A stretch of 64,000 bases of DNA from Stercorarius parasiticus (Eukaryota > Chordata > Aves > Charadriiformes > Stercorariidae): NCBI GenBank assembly GCA_013396915.1, contig VWZL01000615.1, positions 193,295 to 257,294 on the forward strand. Direction: 5' to 3'. Below the pieces are notes generated by a model. It saw nothing but the letters and a program-made list of their open reading frames with translations, ran no database searches and was not told the origin of the DNA. A program made the position numbers and the translations under genes. Below, in pieces: positions 40,231 to 52,457 of the stretch; position 1 is the first letter of the stretch; every line of letters starts with the position of its first letter.

Positions 40231-40961
40231 GTAGGACCAAAGGGAAATAAAATGGGGATGGTTTGCATTGTCAAGCAGACTGAATATTTTATCATGTTTT
40301 TACTGTTACTGGTACAGCTGAGTCAAATGCATTTAAATCTTGAAGTCTCCAACAAAATCCAGTGCCCAGCTTTTTCTAAGCACAGGGCAGCTGCATGTAT
40401 TACAAACGCTTCATGTCTAACTGTAGAGGTGTTGTTACTGCAGTCAAGTTGATGCATATCGCCTGTGCACCTATGTAGGGCATAAAGTCTTCCCGTTGCA
40501 CCAGCGTAGCCCTTTTCTTTCCAGGCCTGTACAGTTATATTGCAAGGAGGGACTGTAGGCACATGCTGTATATGGTGTCTTCTAAGACTTTTCTCTTGCT
40601 GCTTGCAAAGCAGAACTACCCTAATAAAGATAAAATTCTGCATCATTGTATTGCCTTCTGGTACTGTATACATCCATTTCTAATATTGATCTCTACATGT
40701 AGATGCTTCATTAATCCACGTCTAATCAGGGAAAGTGATACCTCAGCAGCTTTTTCAGTTACCATTTGGTTCAAAATTTATTCAAAGCCATAAAATGTCC
40801 TCTGTCAAGGTTGGCTACTCTTCCTAACACCAAAATCTTCATGCGGCTGAAAGCCACAGAACTCAAAGAGACAGGGAGAGGAGGAGCTTCCTGGGAAGTT
40901 CATAGGTGAAAGGTGAAAGTGCCTTTCTTGTGATCCCGTAACTTCCTTATGGGATAAAACT

Positions 40962-41201
40962 CGGCTTGGCTACAGAAGTAGATACTTCGGCTGGCAGCAG
41001 CCGTTTACAGGCTTATCTGTGTAGCTGAGAACTGACACCATTCGGCTGCTCCCAACAGCTATTGCGGCTGTTGCTGTGGCTGCAGCTATTGCTGCCAGGC
41101 TTGCGGCTCCACTGCTGAATTGCACTTAAATGTCTGCCAGCAACAAGAGAGCCACAGCTGATCACTGTTGTTGTAACTTGTTTTTTCTTTAATACTTCGG
41201 C
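40962..41201. repeat. CGGCT/GCTATTGC-rich patch (imperfect repeats)
   Basis: CGGCT occurs at 40962, 40988, 41043, 41065 and 41104, with a further CGGCA at 41198. CAGCTATTGC occurs twice (about 41056-41065 and 41083-41092). ATACTTCGGC occurs at both ends (40982-40991 and 41192-41201). CpG is otherwise scarce in this intron, so the patch stands out. It could be a worn solo LTR, a diverged minisatellite or a regulatory patch. I cannot assign it to a family and see no clear TG...CA termini. Confidence 0.45.
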
Positions 41202-42806
41202 AAGGAGCAAGCTTATTGTAAATTTTATTTATTTTTATTTTGAACTCATTGGCAAAGTTGCATTTGCATTAGAAAGGGACCAAGATGATATGCTTTTTAA
41301 AGATTGTGAATCTGATGATACGTGGAGAACTGACCCCAAATTTCAGGAGCTCCTGGCCAGCAATGTACAGTGCATTTAACTCCCACTAGAGTTGGTAGCA
41401 AATTTTGCTTCCTGTTACCCTAATTTGGTGTCATAATTGAAAAAAAAGGAGGAGCCTGTATTTATCGTTGCCTTTTTCTTTCTTATAGAGAAAATGATTG
41501 AAATCTGACTAAACGGAAAACGTGATTTTGGTTGCTGATTACTGTGCTCTTTTTTATGCTGGCCAGCCTGATGCTTGCTTACTTTCCTTCTAACCCATCA
41601 GGAATGTTGCATCCTGAGCTGGCTCCCTTAGTCATTTACCAGGCAATGTCATACCTTGTTTGATTAGCTTGCCTTTCTGTGTTGGTTTAAATGTAAACAT
41701 TCGTCCCTGTCTTCATTACCAAGAACAAAGTCAGCATTTCCCTTGTTATTCTGTTGACAGTACTCAATTCTGTACTATATTTACATATTTTCCCATCTTG
41801 ATTACCTTTGTTTATTTGCAGAGTACAGGTTTAATTCCACGATGCCTCCACTCTCTCTGTGATTATGTTTCCAGGTGCAGGCACGCTATTTTCTAGGTGC
41901 TAGCCAACTCAATTTGAAATTTTTTTAGCTTGGAGAAACTAAAAATAATAGGCTAAAATTAAGACCAATCTAAAAGCTCCCAAAGGTTGAGATTAAGACC
42001 TATATTTTTGAGTTTTTAGGTCATGGATCACTATTAGTATCAAGCTTATGATTGGAGTGCATTAAGTTGCCCTTTTTATTTTAAAAAATAAAAACAAAAA
42101 TCAGAAAGAGTGATTGCCATAAAGCTCTGTTCTTCACCTTTTTTTATTGCTAACATATTTTCCAGAAAAGTTATGATTCTGTAGCATTCTAGGAGCATTT
42201 TTAAAGTCTGTTCGTTTTTCACATTCATAGCTGTTATTGTTAACATGACACCCATTCAAATCTGGATCTGCCCCTGAGAACGGTCATGTCAGCTCTCTTC
42301 TGCCTTGTTGCCTATGTTAATAGCATGCAGTAATCTTCATGAGAAATGAAGATACTTGAGAGAAGCAGCTGATACCTCTTAACTTGATGGAGCAATTAAA
42401 ACTCAAGCACTTGCTTGGAAGATCAAACCAACATGCTTTAATCACAACTTTTCTTTACAATTCCATTTCCTTTTATGGTAATTTTAAAAGAAGGGGTCTG
42501 TTATTAAAAATAAAATAATAATGGTAATTGTGCAGGTTGTTTTTTATGATGGGCAGTTTACTTGCAAAACTCAAAGCAAAGACAGCTAAACTGCATTATT
42601 CCCATGGGGACTATTTAAACGGTGTTGAAAAGTGTAAATGCTTGTGCTTGTGGGCAGATGTTCTTGCCTGGCTGAATTTGGAGCAACAAAGAGTCAAGGA
42701 GGATTGAGCTCCCCGTTCAGAACAAAAGCACCAACAGCTGTTTGCTCCCTGAATTAATGCAAGTGTGGGCGGCAGATTTCCAGGGTAGGAGACTGGTAAC
42801 TGTTCT

Positions 42807-42866
42807 GCTTTACCCGTGAAGCTGAACTACGCGGTGTCGAAGGGTAAAAGTCAGACGTGGGGAAGT
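42807..42866. promoter_or_regulatory. Small CpG cluster with TTTACCC/GGGTAAA dyad (candidate element)
   Basis: Five CpG fall within about 42 bp (at 42815, 42830, 42832, 42838 and 42856) in an otherwise CpG-poor intron. TTTACCC (42809-42815) and GGGTAAA (42842-42848) bracket the core as an inverted repeat. A regulatory role is inference only. Confidence 0.25.
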
Positions 42867-43036
42867 AAGGCAGGAATATGCAACGAGTTTTAGTTTAAAT
42901 TAGTCTGACTAAGTACATTAGTGAGCTCACGTAAATGATGGGGATGAAGAGGTAGGAAGAAATGTTTCAAGCTTTCAGATTTTTCTTCTCTGTGATATTG
43001 GCAAAATTAGGCAAATTACAGGAGATGGTAAAACTT

Positions 43037-43045
43037 CCCCCCCCN
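43037..43045. repeat. Poly-C run ending in an unresolved base
   Basis: Eight C followed by N at 43045. Homopolymer with uncertain length in the assembly. Confidence 0.85.
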
Positions 43046-45246
43046 GACATATTGCATTTTTTGTTCTGTGTAAGCTAGAGGTCGGTAGCTCAAAAGTGGT
43101 CATATTTAATTACTTTTAGAGGCTTCTCATACACTGGTGTCTGAGAACACACTTTCCGTGAACTCTTTCTGGTGTTACTTGCAGTGCCAATCGTATTGAT
43201 TATGGGCTGTTTAAGAGCTAATTTGGTAATTAAAATTGTCTCCATTCCATGTCATTTTTGCGTGCAAACAACTTATGAATATGGAGGAAGTGCCTGGCTA
43301 GTTACTGTAATGCACTGCTGTCTCAGCACATTGAAGTTGTTACTTGTCAAACAAGAGTTTTACTGTTTTTATTTTCACATATATGATGCATTGTGAATCC
43401 TGATGCATGTCTTCTGGGTTTAGTTACCTCAGCATTTTCAATAAAAATATATCCTAGATCTGCCTCTGCTTTCCTTAAAGATGATAATTACAGTACTAGC
43501 AGGAAAAAATAAATCCAGGTATTCACTGAACACTGTTCTTCTGAAAGCAAATCCTACATTTTGTTATTATATAAACAACCTTGGAACATGTTCTGCTTCT
43601 GAACCATTTGTTCATTAAATTACCTATCCCTGAGAAGTGGTAGATTATACTGCTTACACAAATTCAGGTAACCCCCAACAGAGTAGAATGTTGATGATTT
43701 CCCGATGGAAGTGGATGGAATGGCGAAACTTATTGCCTTTCAACTGATCATTGAAATACAGAAAACAATTATATCAATTATAAATAAATAGTGTATTATG
43801 GTGAACTTTTTGTTATATGTGTGTTCAGTGGTTTCTGGCTTTCTAGTTAGTTGTGAAGAGATCATTTGCGTGAGTACCATATTTATGCATTGTGTTATTC
43901 TGTCAAGGCACCAAAAAAAATGGAAGGTAACTGTTCCCAAATGCAGATGTCATTATATGTTAGAAAGCCAAGGAACGAGGCTCTAGGGGTAAGTATTGCT
44001 CAGATGTTAACTAATGAAAGGTCATTTTTACAGGGTTCTGAGCATTTCTTGAATAAAAGAGAGTGTATTTCGTCCAAAATTAATCATGGGTATTATTCAT
44101 TTTATAGGATATAACTAATGGGTACTAAACATTTACTGTACAGTAACCATCTTGTTATGCTAACTTCAAAGTAAAGTTAGTGGAAGAAAAAAAGATCTGA
44201 TCATCAGAATTATGTACAGAGTCATAGTTTACAGAAAAATTCAAGTATCAGTGCAGGTGATGTTTATGAATCTTCATGCTGATATGGAGACTGATTTGTA
44301 GCATGAGAACATTCAAGTTAGGATCATTCAAATTGTAGCAAATGGAAGTGTGGTTGTGTGTTTGTAATTTCACAGCAAGAAGAGACTAAATACGTCATGA
44401 ATATTGTGTTCTGCTGTAGAAATACGTACATAGAAGTAGAAGGAGCTGTACATTAATAAAACAGTTGGATAGAATATTAGAATTAATGCTTTTCATTTCT
44501 TGATCAATTTAGATCTAATCTTGGTAGGAAATGATTATTCAGTTTTTAACCTGACAGCTTTGCTCTAATAGTGTCTTCAGGATTTTCAATGTCAAAATGT
44601 ACTATAGAGGGATTATATTACCCATATCTTTCTGTCTCTTCTGTTAATAGCTGACTATTTAAACATCCCAACTCAGTCATTTATATTAATAGATGGAGAT
44701 CACTGTTTCTCATTAATAATTATATTTCATTTCTGCAAAATTGGGAGTGATGGCAGGAATGTGGTTCCAATTATTTTTACACTTCAGCAACATGAAACAA
44801 GGATTGCACCCAGATCACTGCGAAACAGGAGTTACTAAAGTATATTAAATGATTTGATGAAGTCAGAGTCTTAGTTAATAATGCCACTAAACAGGTGTTT
44901 TAGGTTATTTTAATCGGTAGAAGAAGGTGCTGAGATATGTTGTATTGGCAAGTCAGAATTAGTTCTCATTTGTCTAAGAAGGTTCTCTTCCATAGTATAG
45001 GCATTGTTTAATACGACCTTTTTGAGGAGGCTGCCTGCCTGAATCCAGTTTACCACATTAAATATTAGGATTATAACCAGAAATTAGATTATTATCATGA
45101 CAAACAAAAATATTAATCACGCAAGAAACTGGTAAAAAAGAGTCACCAATTTTATCTGCGAGCTAATTCCTTTCTTCATGAGGTATGTTTAACACGACTC
45201 AAGCAAAACTGGAATCATGAATGTCTCCGGAGATGCATTTACATGT

Positions 45247-45260
45247 GAGATATATATCTC
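45247..45260. repeat. 14-bp perfect palindrome in an AT dinucleotide tract
   Basis: GAGATATATATCTC is its own reverse complement and is followed by more TCTCTATATATG. Short (TA)-rich simple sequence. Confidence 0.7.
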
Positions 45261-48200
45261 TCTATATATGAAATACCTGATTCTGAGCTTTGCTACACTC
45301 TCGAGGTGTGCTTATTACTTCTCTGGCTGGTATGAAAGTATTTCCAATTGCTTCTCTCTCTGATTTTATCCTGAAGAGTAGACAACGAGATGGGAAATAA
45401 ATTTCTTCCATTTAAGCGTTCACAGCATCAGCTAAGAGAATACTGCAGTTCCATATGCTAAGTATGTAAAGAAAACACATGAAATGCAGTTGACATTTTG
45501 ATATGTGGAGAGCAATAAATGAAAGGTATGAATAAACTAGAAGCTGATTTAAAAGACCAGTTATTTTAAGCTATTTTCTATAGATGCACCTCAGGCAGAA
45601 CTTGACACCAAGACAAAATCAATGAAGCTGAATTGGTATCCAAACAAACGCTGGGCAGATCGATCAGGAATGCTTAAAAGCTAAACAATGACCTGGTGGG
45701 AAGCAGGCATTGATTGCCTCAGCAGGCTGCTTTTTCTCTTCAGAATGGGACAAGGTGAGAATGTAGACAAGAACTTGAGCCTTTAATACTTGGACATTCC
45801 AGGGCTGAACCGGGTAATGCCTGGCAAGCATCCAGCTGCCTGCCAGACTCAGCCTAGAAAATTAAACCCTGTTAAGACTTCAGTGGCTAATTAGGTAATA
45901 GAAAGAAAAGAAGAATGTTATATTAAAACTGAAGAGGTGTAACTTGGATGTAGACTTAAAGAGTAAGTGCTTACCACAGGGACTTGGGGGAGCTGTTCTG
46001 GAAGAGTTATTCTAGAATAGCTACTCCCTGGTTTAGATTTACATCTTTTAAATTTGTATTTTAATCTGACTAAAACTGTCAACTACAGGTGAATCCTAAC
46101 TCCACCCCAAAAATCTATCCCAGAGACTGGTTTTTCTGAACAAGATGAAAGAGAGAGAGGATTTGCAAACACTGTGTTTAGGTATGCGTTTTCCTTCATC
46201 TCCAATCCCAAACGCAATTGGCAAAAATAGATTCAGAACAAGTGCCTCAATTTCATCTTCATGTGCATTTGCCAGAAATACTGACAGGATCATTTTAAGA
46301 TGTTCGTACCTCTGCCCAAGAGTTCATGGAATATCTGACCTGTCGAACTGCCCATCGGTTTAAAAAGGTGTCTCATTTAGTGTCAGAAACTCTGTTAAGT
46401 ATCATTTGACCTCAAGGCCAGAACTAAATTATTAAATCCAGTAACAGGAGACAGAAGAGGTGGGAGATTAATCTTTTCCTCATACTTGATTACCATCCAT
46501 TTTGGGAGTGGTTGGTCAATTTTTTCCCAAATTTAGTAGTTAAACTTTCTGGGCGTTATTTGAAAGTCATCGTTTTAATTGTAGAGTAAAAAGCTATAGA
46601 GCTGAAACAGACAAGTGAGATGGCTAATTTTCTCATCAGGTTTTGGAGGAGGGAGGATGGAAAAGGGCTTAAGATAAATACTTTAAAATGTATGATGACT
46701 TTTTAATACTCTAAACTTTTTTCCCCCATACAACACAGAAGCTGATCAATTCAGCTCCAGTTCGAGTTTCCTTTTTCATGCTGGATGCATGGAAGATCTT
46801 ATTCCTCAGATATAAATTGGTTTTCTGTAAACCTACATAACATAATTATTTGTCTGAGAATTTGGATTGTCATTATAAAAATTAGCTTAGATGTTTATAG
46901 ACAAATTATCTCTAATTTTATTAGATATATCTCGTTCTGGAGTAGCATCATTTAAATTAGCAGAATTACTTGCAATTTTTGTCCTTCATTCACAGACACT
47001 GGTGTTCATGTAATCATCCTAAGATGATCTTATTACCTCAACCATGCCTATTAGGACAGACTGATATTAATTCACATCTCTTCATTTTAGGGGAATTAAT
47101 TTTGCACCTTTTGCGCTTTTTTCTTTGAATGTCATTTTTCCTGCAGAAGGGAGAATGACTTCCCATTGGACTGACACTAATGTCATTTTGTGGACATGCC
47201 AGCAGGAGGAGCTTGTGTATTAAAATGTACTTTCAATAAAGCAATCACCAAATTATAGTAATTGCACATAACACTGTGCTTTCTTCTGCAATGTAAACTA
47301 CCATGTATCCGTAAGTAGCTCTCTGTCTGCCTGATAAAGCTAAAGTACTATCAGCAGTGGCCATCATGCTGGTAAATTAACATATTTTAGATTCAGGAAA
47401 GCCCAATGAGGTGAAAAATTTTAATTTTGCTCCATTGTATATTTGATATTTAGATACTTTTATGTGTACATGTTCTGAAGAATACATATTTAACACAAAA
47501 TCACAGCCCTCTGAAGCCAGTATCCTCTGGTCAATTTTACAGCATTAGAGTATCAACGCCGCATTGCTGCAATTTTATAAATAGTATAAAAATAATGAGT
47601 AATAATATTCATGTTACTGAAAGAAATCCATGCTAATGAGCACAGCTGAAATTGAATTCACATGATCAGAATTCTCTACAGCAACTTAGCTAGCGTTGCT
47701 GAGTTTCAAAATAAGAAATCACAGGACCAGCGTTGGAAGTCCAGTTATCCTTGGCTACCAAGAATTAATAGTGTATGCTAAATTAATTTTCAGAGTTTTT
47801 AATTTAGTGACAAAAAAAATAAGGAATTAAAGATCTAACTTGTTAATCTTGTTATTAAAGAATAGGAGGATGTATACCACAGGTATTTTAAGGAATTTTT
47901 TCATGTGAAGGAAAAATCCTTTATTATTTTAAATAAGGTTACTTGAGACTGTTCTGCTCAGAAATTTAGACAAGTAAAATACACTTAAAAAACATAATTT
48001 TATTTTCTGTTAATGTTTAGCATCTGAATTGAACATGTTTTTTCTATATTTTTTTTATTATTATTTTAGTGAGTAACAGCTAATGTGTGCATTGTAGTTA
48101 CAAAGCTACCAGTGGTGGTGCTGCCTCATCTTGCAGAAGTGCTCTGCTTCCTGCAAGTGAATTTTCCACCTAGTCCCAGGACTTTTAAAGGCTTTTGCTT

Positions 48201-49209
48201 TGCAGGGATCTCTGCTGCGTGGGTGCTGAGAATGCTGGAGTGGAGCCTGAGTGTGCTTGTGGCTTTTGCAGGGCTGTCTGACCCGTCGGGAAGGTCACTC
48301 TGCAGGAAAAAAGGAACTACATAGAGTAAATTCAGTGGTTGTTTTAAAATACATCAGTGTTTGTTTGATCTGGCAAGAACTGCAGATGGGCAATTCCTCC
48401 CTTATGGACTTGTTAACCCACTCTGAAGATAGGTATTATATGGGTTTTTTTTTAACTTATAAAAATAAGCTGGGCTTTGTATGCTGTGTAATTTTACTGC
48501 CTAGCTGGGTTGCAAAATGCAAAATTTAGTTTTATTTATTGATCTGTATGTAAGCAGTATAATTAAAAATCATGTGGAGTCCTCTAAAAGAATGGCAAAA
48601 GTACAATGCTATCCCTTTATACTGTAGTTTTCCGAGGAGTCTATAGCCTCTGAATATCACCTAGGTAAGCTGGAATTTTCTGTTACTGCTTGTTGTTGAA
48701 CTTAATGTACTACTTCTCAGAGTCTTTTCCAAAAGGCTCATTCATGTAAGACTATAGTCTGTTGTGGGTCAGAAGAGACTGAAGAATTCCCAACAGGGAT
48801 GTATTACTAATGTACTTCATCATGTAATGATACATCCATCCATAATTAGAGGATTGTTAAGTAGAGCATCATCCAAGCTCTTGTCTATTTTGCTTGTACT
48901 TTTATCACTTCAAAATGCTTTTCCCACCATTTGTGAACTGCAACTCATAGGGATACGCTTTTATCCTGTAATTTGCAACCTTCCATAAAGTATTGAAAGT
49001 TCTACTAGTTCTCATTTTTGAAAGAGCCCATTTGTAATTCACACTTGAGATACCAGTAGAAAGAATGCAGTTCTGTGTAGTTGAAGATGTGTTTGCAGTC
49101 ATGTGCCAGGCACTCATAACATCTGCTTTTTCCATGTTTGGATTAACTATAGAATAATTTACATATAACATAAACTAGCTACTTCTGTCTTTATTTCTTG
49201 TCTTCCTAG

Positions 49210-49339
49210 TGATATCTCACCTTCTGGAGAACCAGTAAGTAAAAGCAATCGCTCGAGAGGGACTACGCGCTTCCCCAAATTATCTCGCGGCCACCAAAGA
49301 GAGCCACGAAGCCTGGAACCTCAGAGTGGTGATCTTTGA
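49210..49339 (+). CDS. SNX29: SNX29 terminal coding exon: C-terminal tail and stop
   Basis: It begins after the acceptor CTTCCTAG. The first base completes the split valine codon, followed by 42 codons and TGA (49337-49339). The product starts DISPSGEPV and ends LEPQSGDL, which I recognise as the SNX29 C terminus. The segment after the PX fold (residues 95-136 of the visible part) is rich in Ser, Arg, Lys, Pro and Thr and is presumably disordered. It has several basic-Ser/Thr patches that could be phosphorylated, but no transmembrane or coiled-coil pattern. The tail is more variable than the PX exons compared with the mammalian protein as I remember it. Seven CpG are packed into about 59 bp (49250-49308), unusual for this AT-rich locus. 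Joining all three exons gives 136 residues with no internal stop; the full human protein is about 813 residues. Confidence 0.94.
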
Positions 49340-50580
49340 CCCTTTTTCGTAATTGTGAATACTGGCACCATGTACTTTAAGTTGTTCTGTGATTCCTTCC
49401 TAGCCTGTATTTATAATTTAAGCTCTTGAAGAGACTACAGCTGCATCAACTTAAATCCTGTAAAGAGACATTCATTACTAAGGGTCATATCCTGATTTAA
49501 CTACTTTTGAAGGCAGTAATCACTTTCTCAAAAGAATACGAGGGCTCTTCATGACGGCTCAGCAAACTGATAGGCATTTTCTTTGTTTTGTAAAGCTGCA
49601 TTGCACGTATTCTCCTTTGTGTTACTATGAATTCCTTGTTTGTATTGTGTTGTCTCCCTTTCTATATGTACATTTCTCTCTTCCAGAGAGACATGGGTAT
49701 CATGTCAAGACAATTTGTAATAATTTTTTCCTTAGAACAACAGTTATGATTATCACTACTTAATATGTCAGAAAGATGTGCTTAAAAGAACCTCACTAAT
49801 TTATTACCTTTTGTAAATAGACTGGATTTTTTTATCGTAAACCCGTGACACACACAAAGGTCTTTACAAAACTTGGCAAAGTAGATGACAAGGGAAAAAC
49901 ATTACAGGTGGAAAATAGCTTTTGTACATTTCTAGTTAGATATTCTCAATAGCTTTCATTCGTGGGAAGTAATTCTTTAAGATCAGAGAATGTAATAATT
50001 TTTTAGTGAAATTTCAGTCTTGCTGTAAGGCTGGGTGCAATACTATTGATTTCTACAAACCACCACAAGGATACACCAAATTAGCATGGTACAAAATAGT
50101 GTTTTCAAGTCTTGGGTTATATTTTGTTATTAATTTGTTGCTGATGTTACAGAACAGTCAATCATTAACAGGGCAGCGTGGAATTCTTACTTTGATTTTG
50201 TAAAACCCTTCCATGGTGATACTTAAAAATTGCCTGTAATGAAAGTGCCTGTTACCCATCACCTCTTCTTGAAAAGTAATGTGTAATGGTACTACTGTAA
50301 GAGTAACTAAAAAAATTGACAAGAATTATTACAAGTGATGGAAGTCCTGACACGGATTAACTGGAATCCAGTTCAGTATCCATTAGCTGCACTGCCGTAG
50401 GCAGTTAATTATATGTTAGCTATCTTCTTCTCTTCATTAAGTTTAAGCAGTGTACATTCAAGTTTTCTATCAATTGTATTCTGGTTTTCCTTTGTGTAAG
50501 AACATCTTTCTTCTCAGAATTTTTTTTGGATGATGTTACTTAAATTGACGTATCTTGTAATTTTATTATCCGTTCAATCT

Positions 50581-50586
50581 ATTAAA
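50581..50586 (+). terminator. Variant poly(A) signal ATTAAA (candidate proximal site)
   Basis: ATTAAA, the second most common vertebrate poly(A) hexamer, about 1.2 kb past the SNX29 stop. It would give a short 3' UTR. This is a weak call from the hexamer alone. Confidence 0.2.
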
Positions 50587-52451
50587 TTCTCACATCAGTA
50601 GATACTGAAATCTAATATTACCCTGCAGAAAAAACAAGCTGATGTAATAACAGATGTTTTCCCTCAGTGCTGCACTGAAGTTCTAGCAAACTGGAACTTG
50701 TATTCTGCAAACCTGTACCCATCGTGTGTTGTTCAGGCAGGTAAGTGCCTCGGCCATTTTCAGTGGCACTTTTGAGTGAGTAGGGGTTTGTTGCACACAG
50801 TGAGGAGCATCCATGGGTTGCTGCCCGAGTAGGAGCCCGCAGTGCTGGATTCCTGCGGTTGCAATATGTAGCTTACAGGTTGCACTGAATAGCAAAACGC
50901 GGTGAAGAGTGGGATTCACTTTTCAGGTTAGAAATTTCAGTAGATTAAATACCACAAAGTAAAATCATGTCACAGAAGCGAAACAATGTTTTTCAGTCAG
51001 TAAGAGATCTCATTTACGAAGGAAACAGATAAATAGGAAATCCAAAAGGCCAGCCTGGGAGCTAGCTGATTTGTTTTTATTAAAAGATGAATTACTGTTG
51101 GTGTTTTGTGTAAACTACAGTGGGACATTTATTTAAGAAGAAAGGAAAATGAGTAGCTTGTCAGTTAATGCTTCTCCAAACTCTTCAGTCTGATAGGCTG
51201 CTGATACATTTAGTTTGTTGGAAAAAAAGTAGCTATAATGATGGTCCCACTTTGAAACGATTATAAATTCGTTTTTCAGTAGAAATACAAGACACATCTG
51301 TTAACACTGAATTGCATGGAAATCTGAAAGAAAACACTATGTGGAAACCTTTGTGATGTAGCTGTTTGTTACGTGAAGCTATATTCATTTTCAGGAGATA
51401 ATTCACAAATTAAAGTACTCCTTCAGAAAGTTGCAAATGGTAAGAAATCTCACTTAGTGCAGACTAAATTAAAAAAAAATCTTTTTCAGTTGTTTAGAAG
51501 GAATTTTTTTGTATCCAAGTTTGGCTCTTAAAATTATTTCATTCCTGATTATCTTGCATCTTGTAATTTTTAATGTATGTATGTAGATCACATAAAAATA
51601 CTAAACTTGTTTACTGTGTACAAATCGTTCTTTGTTACCTTTAACTGAATTGTGTATCAGCTCCTAAGATTACAGTCTCCAAACAACATTAACTTTGTGA
51701 TACAAGCTACCATAATGGGTGCATTACTAATCCATTTAAAAGCTCATCTGTGGTTTCTGTAAATCTCAGAAAATAATTAATTTAAAGCCTTTCTTCACAA
51801 GATAGCTTTTCCGCTTTATACACCTGGTTATTTTGAAGATCAGTGAGGTACTTGCATGACTGCAAGTAGGTACCTAGTGATATGAATGCCCACATTTTTA
51901 GCGCCTCAAGACATTCTAAAATGCCCTGACTTTGAGAGAATTGTATCTGTCACAAATCCCACTTCTTTTATTTACCCGAATCAGCAAAGACTGTCGAAGA
52001 AGGTTGATCAGCTTGTATTGAGAATCCCAAATAGTTATAGTATTCTTATAAAATACCTGTAAGTGTAACAATCATGCTATCAATTGAGTGATTTTATCAG
52101 TTTATCCGATGTCACCTAATTCCATGCATGTAGTTACAATCTGTGTACAAATCTGGTTTCCTTTAGTACTGACTGATAGCTCTGGAATCCTTATATGCGG
52201 TCAGTGGCTGGTACACCATGAGTTGATAGGCTCAACCAGTTCTTGTTGGCTCCGTTGAACAGCATTGTCATCACAGAACCGAGGACACGGGACAGGCTGG
52301 TCCCTGGAGCTGTTCCTGCAAGCCTCAGGCTGCAGCCTGGTATGAGGCAGTGTGGAGGCATTTGTAATATCGATTCCGTTTCATCCTGTTTTATCTTTAG
52401 ACATATTAGGTCTCTAGGGCTGCTCATCTGGAACCTTTAGTGACTATTCAA

Positions 52452-52457
52452 AATAAA
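52452..52457 (+). terminator. Candidate SNX29 poly(A) signal AATAAA
   Basis: First exact AATAAA downstream of the SNX29 stop, about 3.1 kb into the putative 3' UTR. Downstream sequence contains T-rich segments (TTACTTTTATTTTAATGCTG). Plausible alternative end. Confidence 0.35.

Larger units (their letters stand above)
20380..49209 (+). other. SNX29: Last SNX29 intron (about 28.8 kb)
   Basis: It runs from GTAAGT to a pyrimidine-rich acceptor ending CTTCCTAG (49202-49209). It is AT-rich and I recognise no other gene inside it on either strand. Supported contents: an old CR1 fragment (about 25429-25628), a 16-bp tandem duplication (23937-23968), a purine-rich stretch (29089-29172), a pyrimidine-rich stretch (30357-30432), an X-box-like motif (32054-32067), homopolymer A/T runs including one with two N (38182-38224), a CGGCT-rich patch (40962-41201) and a small CpG cluster (42807-42866). 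Open frames of 60-116 codons occur throughout but show no recognisable family. Confidence 0.85.

Noticed and set aside
40323..40673. 116-codon open frame on the - strand
   Set aside because: No domain, no promoter or poly(A) arrangement, antisense inside an intron; the composition looks random.
48085..48529. Two overlapping frames just before the last SNX29 exon, considered as an alternative exon
   Set aside because: No convincing acceptor/donor pair in phase with the flanking SNX29 exons and no resemblance to the SNX29 protein.
49325..49336. C-terminal SGDL considered as a PDZ-binding motif
   Set aside because: Position -2 is Gly, which fits none of the standard PDZ ligand classes.
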